A stretch of DNA of 64,000 bases from JAXGMV01 sp040772085 (GCA_040772085.1 JAXGYU010000001.1:2356001-2420000), one strand, 5' to 3'. Counted from the stretch's first letter, positions 51,040 through 61,788 are shown. The notes: generated from the sequence alone by a model not told the origin. Made by a program: numbers and translations.

Positions 51040-54000
51040 TTAATATGGATCCTGGATAACGATGTACGTAGGGGCTAATGAGCCATCTTTTTGAATGAAA
51101 TCTAGACCACGGCCGATAAAGATGCGCGCCCTTTCACCATTTACACGAGTCACATCAATATATCTATCATGTTCAGGATCAAAAATGAATTTAATTGAGA
51201 ATGAATACTTCCTTTCTAATTCTCTTATTGCTCGATCTTGCGTGGCAGGATCGGCGTCTCGCTTCGTCCAGACTACTACTTTTTCCAGAGTGTCTTGCTG
51301 GGAAGCCATATCGATATAGGCGCCGAGTCGATTAACTATTCGCTCATGATTATGAAGATAAGGATCATTTACATTAAGCGTTTTTATAGGCTTAGAAAAG
51401 AAATCGGCAAAAAAATCACTTTCACGCAATCCAGCCCCACTGGTTTTCTTTATGTTAATTACTTTGGTGTGTTTAGGGGGTTGAAGATCTGAAGCACTAA
51501 TTGGTAGTTTTTGTATGGAATTCAATGCTTCAACCGCCCGCTTGACCGCCTCTGTGTTGGTTGAGGTAATCAAGTTCTTCGCGCCGATTTCATCATGAAG
51601 AATGATTGGATATTGCTGAACGTTGCTGCCGATGATGCGTGGTTCTGAATACTCGCTATCGATAATCATTTGCCATTCTGGAAGGGTTGGAATCTTCCAT
51701 ACCTTTAAGCCTCTGGCTATAAGTATCCGTAAATGCTCCGAAAGGCTATAACCCTCTGGTGTGTGTTTAGGTAGTTCCTGGAGATAAATATTTAATTCGC
51801 AGCCTTTATTCAGTAGGTCGGATAACGTGTCAAGCCAAGTGCGAGAATCACCCATTGGATGACCCATTTCAAGCTTCGTTATGGCAACTGAAGCTGATTG
51901 CCTAGCATAGCGGAGTTTCTCGTACAACCAACTTTTCAAATCAGAACTGACGACCCGGACTGCCCCTGGCACATCGATTGCCAACGGCTTAAGACTAGCA
52001 ATTAATGTATCGAGGAACTTGGCTGGTTTCTCGCGCACCAGGATTTGATGAAAGTATTGGTTATTGTAGTCACGTAGACAATGATAACAACTGGTGTCTG
52101 GAGCACAATCATTGCAGTTCAATACTCTCCGTGCTTCTTCCAAAACGGATAATAAATTTTCCCTTATGCTTCGTACATGTCCAGCACCACCCGGGACATT
52201 ATCATAGAGAACAATAGTTTGTTCCCACTTTCCTGAAATGCTCCGAGGAAATAACACTCCATCTATGTCATTCCTTTCAATTTGAAGACAGTGACAAGCA
52301 CCATGAATAATAGCGTATAGTAATGACAACCAGAAAGAATGGTCATCTGGTCGTGTTTCGCGAATGTATTCATGGCCTACAAAACGGATGTGAAGAGTGT
52401 TCGTTTTCTGAATATGGCCTAGTGACAAGCGTTCTTTTTGCTTGCCTTCGTCAATAAAGGAAAAAGCTTGTGTGGAAAACTCGAAGCCATTCCCATACTT
52501 CCCCTCGTTTACATAAAGAAGTTTACCTTCCTGGTTGTATGACAACCTGATAAAAGCGTTATATTCCTCTTCATCCAGGTTGTGTTCAGGGATCAAGGCA
52601 GAACGCATTTGATTGGGTTCGATGTTCACATATTGTTTGGCGGCTTTACCGCTGTTCTTATCAGCGATAAAACCATCAGGTTCGACAAATTTCCGTATTT
52701 TGGACTTTCTCCCAAATGGTTCATTGCAAACAGAGCAATAGCTTTTATCAGCGGGTAGGGTCAGTCCAGCACCAGCACTAATTTCCAGGTGATGACAATT
52801 TTCACAAATTCGATATTCCATCATGATCGGGGTGTCTTTCCAAAATAGCGGGCGTTCGCTGCGCCAGATTCGTTTATCCGCGACAATTTCTGAACCCGGT
52901 GCATATTCTTTTATTGCCTGGCGCAAATCACGCTCCAACCGCAAGTGAGCATTATCTCGTTCATATTTTGGAAGTGTCAATTCAACAGTATTCAAGGGGA
53001 ATGAATAGCTTGGTAGAACTCCATTGTTGCTAAGATACTCAATTAAATATCCTCTTTTACTGACGTTCGACCCCCGCATTCTGTCCAAAAGAATATTAAA
53101 ATACTCCTCTTTTCTTTGTAGCTCCTTCCTTAAATTCAATGGCATGGATGTGTCGCGAAGCTTGTCTAATATCTGATGAATTTGCATGAGATAATAGTTC
53201 GTGATTGGTTGGTAATTTTCCTCATCTAACTTTTTCAAGTCGGTTAGAAGACGTTCCGCGCCGGCCAACACCTGCATTTTCATGTTATCTGGTACAAGTC
53301 GCGAATACTCAGTCAATTGTTTTTTAATTTCCGCACTCTCTTCACGCATCCACTTTTGTATGAATGCAAAATGCGGTTTTTCTGACAGATTGATATCGAA
53401 GAAATCTCCGCTAAACGTGAGCTTCTCAATTTCTACCCCTTGGAGTCTTCGATACCTTAGGAACTGGCTTAACAGGAGGGAATTGACATGTCTTTGCAAA
53501 ATATATTCATTTTCTAGAATAATGCTGGGCACGGCAACACGCCCACTAATGATTTCAATTGGTGCGTCATAATAGGCTTGATCATGCGGCCGGTCTGATG
53601 CCCAAGTTAAGATGTAGGCTGTACCGCTTGTACGTCTGCCAGCCCGTCCAGCCCGTTGCCGATAATTGGAGACTGATGGTGGAACATTACTCATTGCCAC
53701 AGCCTGCAAATCACCCAAGTCAATCCCCATCTCAAAAGTGGTAGAACAACTTAGAGCGTTAATATATCCTTTTTTAAAAGCATCCTGATATTTCTTTCCT
53801 TTTTCCGGATCTAGTTGGGCTGTATGTTCTTCGACTCTAATAGGAACCAACGGTCGATTAAATAAGTCGTAATAATAATTATCGTTTTGAGCGATATTGA
53901 TATCAACAGCTTCCAGTTCTCCGCCGCAGTTTGGGTAAGGACATGGAAGTAATGTCCCCCTGTAGTTCAGCCTCTGGCATCTCTTGCAACGGCACCAATT

Positions 54001-56910
54001 CTGATGGGTGTCAAAATATATATGACTTGGGTTGAGTTGATATCCTTTTTCCGGGGTACCTTCAAAAAGCTCAGCGGTATCATTAATCATCCAATCCCAT
54101 ATCTCAGTAAGGACTTTAACAATATTATCTTCGGACGAATCTAGATTGTATTGTTCTAAAACCAACTTGATGTATTTAATTCTATTATGTCGTGGTGTCT
54201 TCCCAATCCAGCGGACTTCACCGCGCCTAGTCATACCCTGACGAATTATTCGGGGATTACCGATATTTGTTCCAAACTCAGGATCATCCGGTGTAATTTC
54301 GGGAGGCAGTTTTATCACTTTTTCGAACCTAAGATTGTCTAGCAGATATCCGACTAACGATGATGTTTGATCTATGGAAAGACCTATTGTTTGGCTGAGG
54401 CTTTCAAGATCAGGTTGTTCATCGTGATGAAAATATGATACGCCAACCAACCCCATCGACTCCAATGACTGGCGACTTCTGCGTCGAGTCGTAAACTCAC
54501 CAAGAATTATCCGTGACATCCAGATTGCTGCTTCACTTTTTTTATCTCTATTGAGAAGTGTGGTTTCTTCTCCCTTTGAAAGGGTGGACTCGGTATCATT
54601 TTGTATGATACCTTTCTGCCAGGCAATTTCTGCACTTTTACTACCTAGCTTGTATAGATTGGGTGAAGAACAATTACCCCAATCATCAGGTTGCAGACAT
54701 TGATCAATGGCGAGGGGGATTATGTGACGATAGTTTTGCTTGTTAGACACATCTTGTAAAAAAGCTGCAAAACGTGCTGCGCCCTGCCTGCTATCATAAA
54801 AAGTTAATAACTTTCGTCCTTCGCCGGGTAAAGACTTCTTAGATGGATCGTTGGCAGCGGGTAGTTCACGGTATAGCTCGTAAGTGAGGTTGGCAAGAGG
54901 GCCTGTGCCGTGAACTTTGGCAGGAGTCACAACCTCAGTCGCTTTCTTTGCTTTTGAATGACATCTTGGGCATTCATGGAGATCACTCAACGGTTTGATT
55001 GCTTCTTGAGGCTTGCCTTTTCTGTTGTTCTTAATCAGTTTTTCCGCTACTTCAAGCAAAGGAATGGACGACATTCGCTTGCCACAAGTGCATGTATTTA
55101 TAGGCTTTCCACATGTGAGGCAAAGAATAATTTCTTGTTGAATAAATTTTGAATGGGTGGAATGCTTTTCACCTTCGGCTAGCTCATCTTCTTCATCAGG
55201 TTCCTCTTGATCTGCTAAGACAATGTTTTCTTCAATTTCTCGCCATGTAAAATATCGCTTGTCAACTCCTTCTCCGAGCTGATCAATCGCGGGCATATAA
55301 GTATTCGTTTGAGGTTGATAATGACTAGCAACATACACTTGCCCGCATTCACGGCAAAGGTGGAGCGGATATACTTGGGCACCACAGCTTTCACAAAAAT
55401 TGATCGGATTGCTGTAAATGCGTGACCATTTTGTGTTAAGTGCGTGGTCTTTGCCTGAACAATCGGGATTCAAACAAGCCCATGTTCCCTGAGGAGGTCG
55501 CACAAATAGGTGATATTTAGCAGGGAGTAGTGGTAATTGGTTCTCTGCAGGTTTAGCCAGAGCCCCTATTTCAATTAATCGGTAGAGTGCTTTTGCTTGG
55601 TCTTGCACAGAAAAATTGGGAAAGAGATAAGATGCGGCTTCATCAAATAAAACAGGCTTACTTTGTGTAACCATCCAATTACGTAATTGAAGCAGCTTGT
55701 CATTGTTAGCAAGGACATTGAATAAAAAGCCTGGCATGTCATTTGAAAATATTTCAACATTTGACAGCGCACTCGTATCGATGATCCCGATTTCATTTAA
55801 CCATAAGGCGACTTTTTCAACGTCAGGTCTTTGCCCGTTCGCTGTAGCTTTATCCGAACTTTCCTTGCGCATTTCAACCAGCATGTCATCAAAATCCGGA
55901 TGCAAGTATGCTTCAGGGGGAATAGGGGCTGAGGATTGATTAGAGATGCCAAAATGCTGCCTATCCTCATCGCCGAATATAACGTCGTCATCAACTAGGT
56001 TTTCGCAGAAAAGTTTCTGAGCAAAATCGGCAGCAGCTGAAGGGTTGTCGTTTACCAATGTTGCGCTCGTAGCAACACAAAGCATCTCTCCAGGTGTTTT
56101 TCCAAGTCGGTGTTTTAGCCTCCTGATAAGCATTGCCACTTCAATACCTTGAGCACCAGTATACGTATGTGCTTCATCAAGCACCAGGAACTTCCACAAG
56201 CCATTGGTAAACAACATTGAATCCTCAGGCCTGAAGAGCAGATATTCCAGCATGGCGTAATTTGTGATGAGAATTTGAGGGATTTTTTCTCCACTTCGGA
56301 TCTCATCGCGGCTGATAACTTCATTTGGCATATGAATATCTGTTCTTCTTGCCTGATTTGGTAACTCACTTGTAAAGCGTCCGAAGGTAATTGAAGTACC
56401 TTTCAGTAGCACTCGCAGACGCTCCATCTGATCATTGACCAAAGCATTCAGTGGATAAACCAATAATGCGCGTACTCCAGGAGCGTCATCCTTTAGTAAG
56501 TCATTGACTATTGGGATTGAGAAGCATTCTGTTTTTCCACTGCCTGTACCGGAGGATATTACAATGCTATGGTTATCAACTGTGAGTTTCTGAATAGCCT
56601 TCATTTGATGTGAATATAATGGTGCATGTAATGGGATTGGTTCTGGCTTGGGTAAATTAAAGCAGCTTAAATCAAGGATTTTTGTTGATAAAACATTCTG
56701 ATCACATAAATCCTGAAGACTGATAACCTTCGAGTATGGGTAGATTAATTCTAGGAATGGTCCTGTAAATAATGCTCTAGGATATTCATAGCTCTCACGG
56801 ATCATCCTCGCTAACTCAGGCTCTTTGCCATCCTTATTGGCATCGAAGGTCGTCATCAAATAATCGATCATTGCTTGCTTAAGTGTTTGGGTTATTTTTA
56901 CTGAGTTCAT
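51040..56910 (-). CDS. Giant DEAD/DEAH helicase with DUF1998 and C-terminal PLD-like domain (DruE-like)
   Basis: This is a 1956-residue superfamily 2 helicase. Walker A SSGTGSGKTE is near residue 120, motif Ia YPLNALVNDQ follows, DEAH is in LDEAHTYTGAQ near 244, ATSAT near 279 and motif VI YRQRAGRAGRR near 1083. Four or five Cys-x2-Cys zinc knuckles lie in the long insert (about 478-645, 970-994) and at 1367-1396. The DUF1998/MZB region has PGGAGHVRS near 1573 and CYHCLRDYNNQ near 1607. The last 50 residues carry HDRYIDVT and IGRGLDF, like the phospholipase-D-like MIT_C domain. AAGGA precedes the ATG, 15 bases after the partner gene. Size, layout and pairing fit DruE of Druantia anti-phage systems. 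It probably unwinds or moves along invading DNA. Confidence 0.82.
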   Translation of the reverse strand: MNSVKITQTLKQAMIDYLMTTFDANKDGKEPELARMIRESYEYPRALFTGPFLELIYPYSKVISLQDLCDQNVLSTKILDLSCFNLPKPEPIPLHAPLYSHQMKAIQKLTVDNHSIVISSGTGSGKTECFSIPIVNDLLKDDAPGVRALLVYPLNALVNDQMERLRVLLKGTSITFGRFTSELPNQARRTDIHMPNEVISRDEIRSGEKIPQILITNYAMLEYLLFRPEDSMLFTNGLWKFLVLDEAHTYTGAQGIEVAMLIRRLKHRLGKTPGEMLCVATSATLVNDNPSAAADFAQKLFCENLVDDDVIFGDEDRQHFGISNQSSAPIPPEAYLHPDFDDMLVEMRKESSDKATANGQRPDVEKVALWLNEIGIIDTSALSNVEIFSNDMPGFLFNVLANNDKLLQLRNWMVTQSKPVLFDEAASYLFPNFSVQDQAKALYRLIEIGALAKPAENQLPLLPAKYHLFVRPPQGTWACLNPDCSGKDHALNTKWSRIYSNPINFCESCGAQVYPLHLCRECGQVYVASHYQPQTNTYMPAIDQLGEGVDKRYFTWREIEENIVLADQEEPDEEDELAEGEKHSTHSKFIQQEIILCLTCGKPINTCTCGKRMSSIPLLEVAEKLIKNNRKGKPQEAIKPLSDLHECPRCHSKAKKATEVVTPAKVHGTGPLANLTYELYRELPAANDPSKKSLPGEGRKLLTFYDSRQGAARFAAFLQDVSNKQNYRHIIPLAIDQCLQPDDWGNCSSPNLYKLGSKSAEIAWQKGIIQNDTESTLSKGEETTLLNRDKKSEAAIWMSRIILGEFTTRRRSRQSLESMGLVGVSYFHHDEQPDLESLSQTIGLSIDQTSSLVGYLLDNLRFEKVIKLPPEITPDDPEFGTNIGNPRIIRQGMTRRGEVRWIGKTPRHNRIKYIKLVLEQYNLDSSEDNIVKVLTEIWDWMINDTAELFEGTPEKGYQLNPSHIYFDTHQNWCRCKRCQRLNYRGTLLPCPYPNCGGELEAVDINIAQNDNYYYDLFNRPLVPIRVEEHTAQLDPEKGKKYQDAFKKGYINALSCSTTFEMGIDLGDLQAVAMSNVPPSVSNYRQRAGRAGRRTSGTAYILTWASDRPHDQAYYDAPIEIISGRVAVPSIILENEYILQRHVNSLLLSQFLRYRRLQGVEIEKLTFSGDFFDINLSEKPHFAFIQKWMREESAEIKKQLTEYSRLVPDNMKMQVLAGAERLLTDLKKLDEENYQPITNYYLMQIHQILDKLRDTSMPLNLRKELQRKEEYFNILLDRMRGSNVSKRGYLIEYLSNNGVLPSYSFPLNTVELTLPKYERDNAHLRLERDLRQAIKEYAPGSEIVADKRIWRSERPLFWKDTPIMMEYRICENCHHLEISAGAGLTLPADKSYCSVCNEPFGRKSKIRKFVEPDGFIADKNSGKAAKQYVNIEPNQMRSALIPEHNLDEEEYNAFIRLSYNQEGKLLYVNEGKYGNGFEFSTQAFSFIDEGKQKERLSLGHIQKTNTLHIRFVGHEYIRETRPDDHSFWLSLLYAIIHGACHCLQIERNDIDGVLFPRSISGKWEQTIVLYDNVPGGAGHVRSIRENLLSVLEEARRVLNCNDCAPDTSCYHCLRDYNNQYFHQILVREKPAKFLDTLIASLKPLAIDVPGAVRVVSSDLKSWLYEKLRYARQSASVAITKLEMGHPMGDSRTWLDTLSDLLNKGCELNIYLQELPKHTPEGYSLSEHLRILIARGLKVWKIPTLPEWQMIIDSEYSEPRIIGSNVQQYPIILHDEIGAKNLITSTNTEAVKRAVEALNSIQKLPISASDLQPPKHTKVINIKKTSGAGLRESDFFADFFSKPIKTLNVNDPYLHNHERIVNRLGAYIDMASQQDTLEKVVVWTKRDADPATQDRAIRELERKYSFSIKFIFDPEHDRYIDVTRVNGERARIFIGRGLDFIQKDGSLAPTYIVIQDPY

Positions 56911-56925
56911 TGATGTCCTTTTTTG

Positions 56926-59900
56926 CTATGAGATCGCGTGCAAATAGAATATTTCAGCCCAGGCAATGGACCACTCGAGTAATTTTGGATATGCTTGAGA
57001 TGCGTTGTCTAATAGCTCAATAAGTGTGCTTTCGGTAATATTAGTGCTGTTCATTAACTTTTCGTAGCGCTCTGGCAGATTTGCTCTTAGTCGTAGAACC
57101 ATTGCCAGATAGAGAACTTGGGTTGATGGGTTGTACGGCAAGGTTTCATCGTCTAAGATGGCTATCAACCGTTGCATGGCACTAAATGCAGGTATTCCAA
57201 CAAATTGCTCGGCGATGTACCTGATTATTGGTTGAAGTGATTTTGAGGCTGTAAAAAATTTTTTTGCTTCAATTAGTTGAATATTTTTAAAAGTTTCGCT
57301 CATGGCAATACAATAATCCGTGACCTTATACATATTGACTGGAAGCTTTATGTGGCCATGAATGGGCTTGGTCTTCCCATCAATCAAGAACCGCAAGTAA
57401 TTTTTCAAGACGACGTCTTCTACCTGATACGCATGCTGGAGCTCTTTATCCTTGTATTGGCTAATTAGCACTTCGACAATATTAACCTTGTCATATACAG
57501 TATCAATAAACTGGTCGCTCAAGTTCCGAACTGAGCCGTGAAGGTGGAGTCGCATCAGGCTGGGAGAGAGTTTAAGATAGGTCCCTTCTCTTGAGGCAAC
57601 AAACTGGCCGCAACTTTTACATTGATATGCAGGCCATAATTCATCCTGATCCAATTCACTATAATATCTAATGTCTTGTTGTTGGGATATTCCCATCCAT
57701 AAATGTGAATATCCAGCGCTTACTCCTGGCCGCCATGATGCTGCAAGGCGAGTTTTTTGTTCATTGAGCTTAATCTCAATGTAGCCTCTACCTGCTCGCG
57801 CGCCATAGGCAACTTTTTCGGGGAACACATGTAATATTTTTCCATGTATTTTTGTTGTAAACCTTAGAGGATACATCATGACAGCCCATGATGGTATTAG
57901 ACGTTTAAATCCGCTATCCCAGTGCTCATTAGTAAGCCATTCGTCCTCAGTGTGAATGATTTGGAGTTGCCCAATAATGCCAGATACTGGTGATTTGTCG
58001 AAACTTCTTTTTAGAAGTTCATCACCTCTTGCAGTCAAAACTCTAAATACGAGATCGGGGGACCTCCAATCGATTGCATCATCGGCAGGATAAAAGTTTT
58101 TAATTGATGGGAATTTTTCAGCTACAAGAAATGTAGTTGAGGTTGCAATCACATTCTCGTACATGAGAACGTCGACCACATATTCTCCAGGTTTCAACTG
58201 TACTTGGAAGATGAGTTCATTTTCTAGCTGTAAAAGGTTCGCCAGCAGTTGTGGCTCTAACTTGCTTGAGGTATGTCTAAGCTGAATTTTATATGATCCA
58301 ACGAGTTTCCGAGCTTGTGCAAGGGTTAGTCTCAACTTTTCCTGTTGGTAAGTGACCGTTGTGCAGGTCACTTCTGGCGTTTGATAATAATCAAACAGAT
58401 GCCAGGTATTATTTCGGATAGAGATGGAAATGGCAGTTTTAGCCCGATTGTCAGCGACGATCATATCTCGGACTGATGTCGCCTTTAGCTTCTCGCGATA
58501 GGTCCCTTTGGCATCTAGCTGTTCGTCACGACGCCTCTGTTGTTCACCAACGATCCAATAAAACACCTCTTTTGGTTTCCCACGCACATTTAAGCACACA
58601 TCCTGATCGTTCTCTTCATATACTTGGTTCATATCTGCTGCATCATCTAACCATGCTGATACCCGGTCAATTTTCCATTTAAAACGTATGTAGGCTTCGT
58701 TCAAGCGTATCGAAAATTGGCAATAAGGTGATTTTACTTCCCTCCATTCAACAATCACTTTACCCTCGAAACTAAACAATTTAACCTTTTCATCCTGTGT
58801 AGGGACGATTTGTTCTTCATTAATTCCGATTAGCGTTACCTGAAGCGGATTTTGCGGTGAGTAACAATTTTCCGCTTGTGGTCCTACAATATCTATCTCT
58901 TTGGGTATCCAAGCAAATTGGACCGGATTATCAAGTAATGGTGTCAAATTATGTAAAAGGCTAACACTATACGCCCCATGCTGATCTAAGATCGAAGATA
59001 AATTAACAAAACTAGTTTGTCCGTCATCGACTACTTGGAGCTTACCCTGACGAATGAGGTCAGTTAATAGTATTGATTGGAGGAATTTTCCATTCCTGCT
59101 TATTGACAACCATATACGTTTTTGAGACTGAAGATTGAAATCATAGTTGAAAATCAACTTGATCTCATTGGATTGAAATACGGGTGGAACATCAATGGAA
59201 AGTCCTGGTATAGGCTTATTTCCTTCGAGAAATGCGATGATTGTGTTTTGGGCTTTCGGCTTCTCAAAGCTTATGACCTCATTTTCAAATTTCAGTTTTA
59301 TTGGAAGGTGGATCGAATATTGTCGTGCTTCTGTAAAACCTCCCATGCTGAGGATGACAGGAATATTTAACTCACGACTAACATTTGGCTGATCGGCATT
59401 GTCGACAAGGAGAAGTTTTTCTTTCGAGACGATTATCCAGGAACCATCACTGTCAATCTCATCTTTTTGGTTCGCAACATTCCCTCGTTGATTAACCTTG
59501 AAATACATTATTGAAGTTGGCAATGCGGGAATTGTGCGCTGGAAAATCACATTGCTTTGTTGTTTATGTAATGCGGCATTTAGATCGTAGTTTTCAGAAA
59601 GTACATATACCGAACCTTCAACCGGACCATCGGCTGAGATGATAATAGGATCTACCTCCCAGTCTCCATTACTCATCTTCCATGGAAACAACTTTATATG
59701 AATGTTACTTGCATTTAAGTTTTGGGCATTGTTACCGCTGCAGATTAAACTATCGGGTTTGTAGCCTCGGGCTGATCGGATATTCGTAAGGTTTAGTTGC
59801 ATCTCGTCACGCTCGAGATCCCATTGCCACTGCAACCTCGGCGAGACACTCCGAAGCGTTGAAAGTCTCGATTGGTCATCACTCAATTTTTTATATGTAA

Positions 59901-61788
59901 CCTGCCAGAGCGATTGTTCGATGGGAGAATTGATTACCGATCCCACCTGTTCAGAAAGCTCAAGGTCATGGAAAAGTTTAATAGCATTAGCCATGCGTGA
60001 GATAATCTGAGCCGCTGTATCCTTTGTATCTTCGCCTCTGATAAAATTTTGCAATCTCGGCGGCATATGATCAAGTGATTTTTCCCGTTCAATTATCTGT
60101 GGCAGGTCTTTTGCTTCATGTACTAAGAGTTTTTCAAAGTTTCCGACCAACCATTCTGCCAAATATGGCATTAAATAATATGGGATTATTGCATGCTGGT
60201 ATACCGGGCGAACTACATCACCTTCATTATTTAAATTGAATGTCAATTTCAGCTTGTCAGCGAGATATTTGCGGCTATAAGTAAAGAGTCTTCGGCATTG
60301 GTATTGAAAATATTGAGTTGATTCACGATCCCATACTTGCCGTGCGTAGGGTTTCCAAAAGTCTCTGGCCTCAGTCTCGGAATATCGAGCGCAATAAACC
60401 ATGCTGATTAATAAGATTGTAGGCAAGCAATTTCGAGGATTACTCTCACCTCGTTCTATTGTATGGTCGCGTATATACCCAATCAGATGATTATAGACAG
60501 TCTCAGAGATTGGTAAATCGCCAATCGATTCAAAATTTGATAGTGCCTTAAAAAAACAATGGTCGAGTTCTGCAAGACCTAAGCTATTGATTGCATCCAG
60601 ATTATCACTTCTTAAGTCCTCTAGAAATGCATCAACATCTAATTCAATATCATTGTGGTTTAGTTCCTCCAACGTGTTATGCTTGAAAGGGTTGGTCGTC
60701 GTTTTTTTGGTGGCGTTTGACCTGAACTGTAACTCATTGGATTGAACCGACTTGGATGAACCGAATCCCCCCATTATTTCATGCTCGGCAGTTTGATTAA
60801 TAAAATATTCCGAGATCTCGTCAATAACTTCATGATAATCTGAACGATTTTCATCATTAAGTTTTGTTTCGTGTCCGAAGCACTCTTCAATTTCGAATTC
60901 TTCAGTTACATGTTCAATAATGCCGGAAGGCTCGTACCCAACTTGTTGTTCAACATCTGTCGGCCAAAATAGTGGCGGTGTATCGCTTTCACCTAATATC
61001 GTACTTACAGCTTCTTGATCAATTTCCTCCTCATCACTCGACATTCTATGGGGGAGGTTTTCTTGGGGGATGCTATCATCAGTAGTGGATTCAGATGCAT
61101 CAACGGACCTAATTTCGTCACTTTCCTGGTTGACATCTATACATAAGTCTGAATTTTCCCTGACAACTCCATGCACATCAGCAGATATTTGAACGCTGTT
61201 TTGGAGGATATCCGCATTATTTGGCGTTATAGCTTGAACATCGTCAAGGATTTGTGGTATTTCCAATTCAGGTTCGGACTCGGCAGGTGAAATTTGTCTG
61301 CTTATTTTGATCCTTTGAGTTTCTTCATCTTCTACTCGCAAAATGGCTTTCTCGGGCCACGGCACGTGATTACGCCCAGTATTAGGTTGATCAAATGCGT
61401 TTATCGTTTGGACCGGTTCATTTAAACTCGTACCAACATCATTTGTAAAATAATTTGAAACATGAGGGCACTCAGTCGAAAGCAGATCAGATGCTTGAGG
61501 CTCTTCAACCTGAGAAAATTTTTGGTCATTAATAATTTCGTTTGTTTCTCCAGCAATCATCTGCCCGCTGGACTGTAATAAACCATGGCGTTGGGTGACT
61601 AGATTCGGGTCATCCCCAAAAGAATTTATCGAGCCTCTACTATGAAGCCTGGCCTGCCTTGATTGCGGATGGACTAACTTTACAGAACCAGCTTGGATTT
61701 GCTTTTGTTTCCGCTTATTAAATTCATACGGTCGAACCGTTCTTCGAATTACAGAAAATAATTCCTTAAGGATCCGGATCAAATTCAT
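56926..61788 (-). CDS. Giant protein of unknown function, candidate DruH-like partner
   Basis: This 1620-residue protein has no domain I can name with confidence. Residues 1 to about 370 are low-complexity, rich in Glu, Asp, Ser, Gln and Asn, and probably disordered. A helical region follows (about 375-640) with DFWKPYARQVWDRESTQYFQYQCRR. From about 650 to 1300 it looks beta-rich, as in repeated sandwich domains. A single Cys knuckle (CKSCGQF) is near 1388, and a helical C-terminus ends with LLEWSIAWAEIFYLHAIS. AGGTGG precedes the ATG, and a promoter is present upstream. It is the first gene of a two-gene operon with the giant helicase. In Druantia type III a large DruH precedes DruE, which makes DruH the leading hypothesis. 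Confidence 0.6.
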   Translation of the reverse strand: MNLIRILKELFSVIRRTVRPYEFNKRKQKQIQAGSVKLVHPQSRQARLHSRGSINSFGDDPNLVTQRHGLLQSSGQMIAGETNEIINDQKFSQVEEPQASDLLSTECPHVSNYFTNDVGTSLNEPVQTINAFDQPNTGRNHVPWPEKAILRVEDEETQRIKISRQISPAESEPELEIPQILDDVQAITPNNADILQNSVQISADVHGVVRENSDLCIDVNQESDEIRSVDASESTTDDSIPQENLPHRMSSDEEEIDQEAVSTILGESDTPPLFWPTDVEQQVGYEPSGIIEHVTEEFEIEECFGHETKLNDENRSDYHEVIDEISEYFINQTAEHEIMGGFGSSKSVQSNELQFRSNATKKTTTNPFKHNTLEELNHNDIELDVDAFLEDLRSDNLDAINSLGLAELDHCFFKALSNFESIGDLPISETVYNHLIGYIRDHTIERGESNPRNCLPTILLISMVYCARYSETEARDFWKPYARQVWDRESTQYFQYQCRRLFTYSRKYLADKLKLTFNLNNEGDVVRPVYQHAIIPYYLMPYLAEWLVGNFEKLLVHEAKDLPQIIEREKSLDHMPPRLQNFIRGEDTKDTAAQIISRMANAIKLFHDLELSEQVGSVINSPIEQSLWQVTYKKLSDDQSRLSTLRSVSPRLQWQWDLERDEMQLNLTNIRSARGYKPDSLICSGNNAQNLNASNIHIKLFPWKMSNGDWEVDPIIISADGPVEGSVYVLSENYDLNAALHKQQSNVIFQRTIPALPTSIMYFKVNQRGNVANQKDEIDSDGSWIIVSKEKLLLVDNADQPNVSRELNIPVILSMGGFTEARQYSIHLPIKLKFENEVISFEKPKAQNTIIAFLEGNKPIPGLSIDVPPVFQSNEIKLIFNYDFNLQSQKRIWLSISRNGKFLQSILLTDLIRQGKLQVVDDGQTSFVNLSSILDQHGAYSVSLLHNLTPLLDNPVQFAWIPKEIDIVGPQAENCYSPQNPLQVTLIGINEEQIVPTQDEKVKLFSFEGKVIVEWREVKSPYCQFSIRLNEAYIRFKWKIDRVSAWLDDAADMNQVYEENDQDVCLNVRGKPKEVFYWIVGEQQRRRDEQLDAKGTYREKLKATSVRDMIVADNRAKTAISISIRNNTWHLFDYYQTPEVTCTTVTYQQEKLRLTLAQARKLVGSYKIQLRHTSSKLEPQLLANLLQLENELIFQVQLKPGEYVVDVLMYENVIATSTTFLVAEKFPSIKNFYPADDAIDWRSPDLVFRVLTARGDELLKRSFDKSPVSGIIGQLQIIHTEDEWLTNEHWDSGFKRLIPSWAVMMYPLRFTTKIHGKILHVFPEKVAYGARAGRGYIEIKLNEQKTRLAASWRPGVSAGYSHLWMGISQQQDIRYYSELDQDELWPAYQCKSCGQFVASREGTYLKLSPSLMRLHLHGSVRNLSDQFIDTVYDKVNIVEVLISQYKDKELQHAYQVEDVVLKNYLRFLIDGKTKPIHGHIKLPVNMYKVTDYCIAMSETFKNIQLIEAKKFFTASKSLQPIIRYIAEQFVGIPAFSAMQRLIAILDDETLPYNPSTQVLYLAMVLRLRANLPERYEKLMNSTNITESTLIELLDNASQAYPKLLEWSIAWAEIFYLHAIS

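Noticed and set aside
51040..61788. DISARM or BREX system
   Set aside because: DUF1998 also occurs in DISARM, but there it is a separate DrmB protein with a methyltransferase and PLD genes. No methyltransferase, PglZ or BrxL-like gene is present here.
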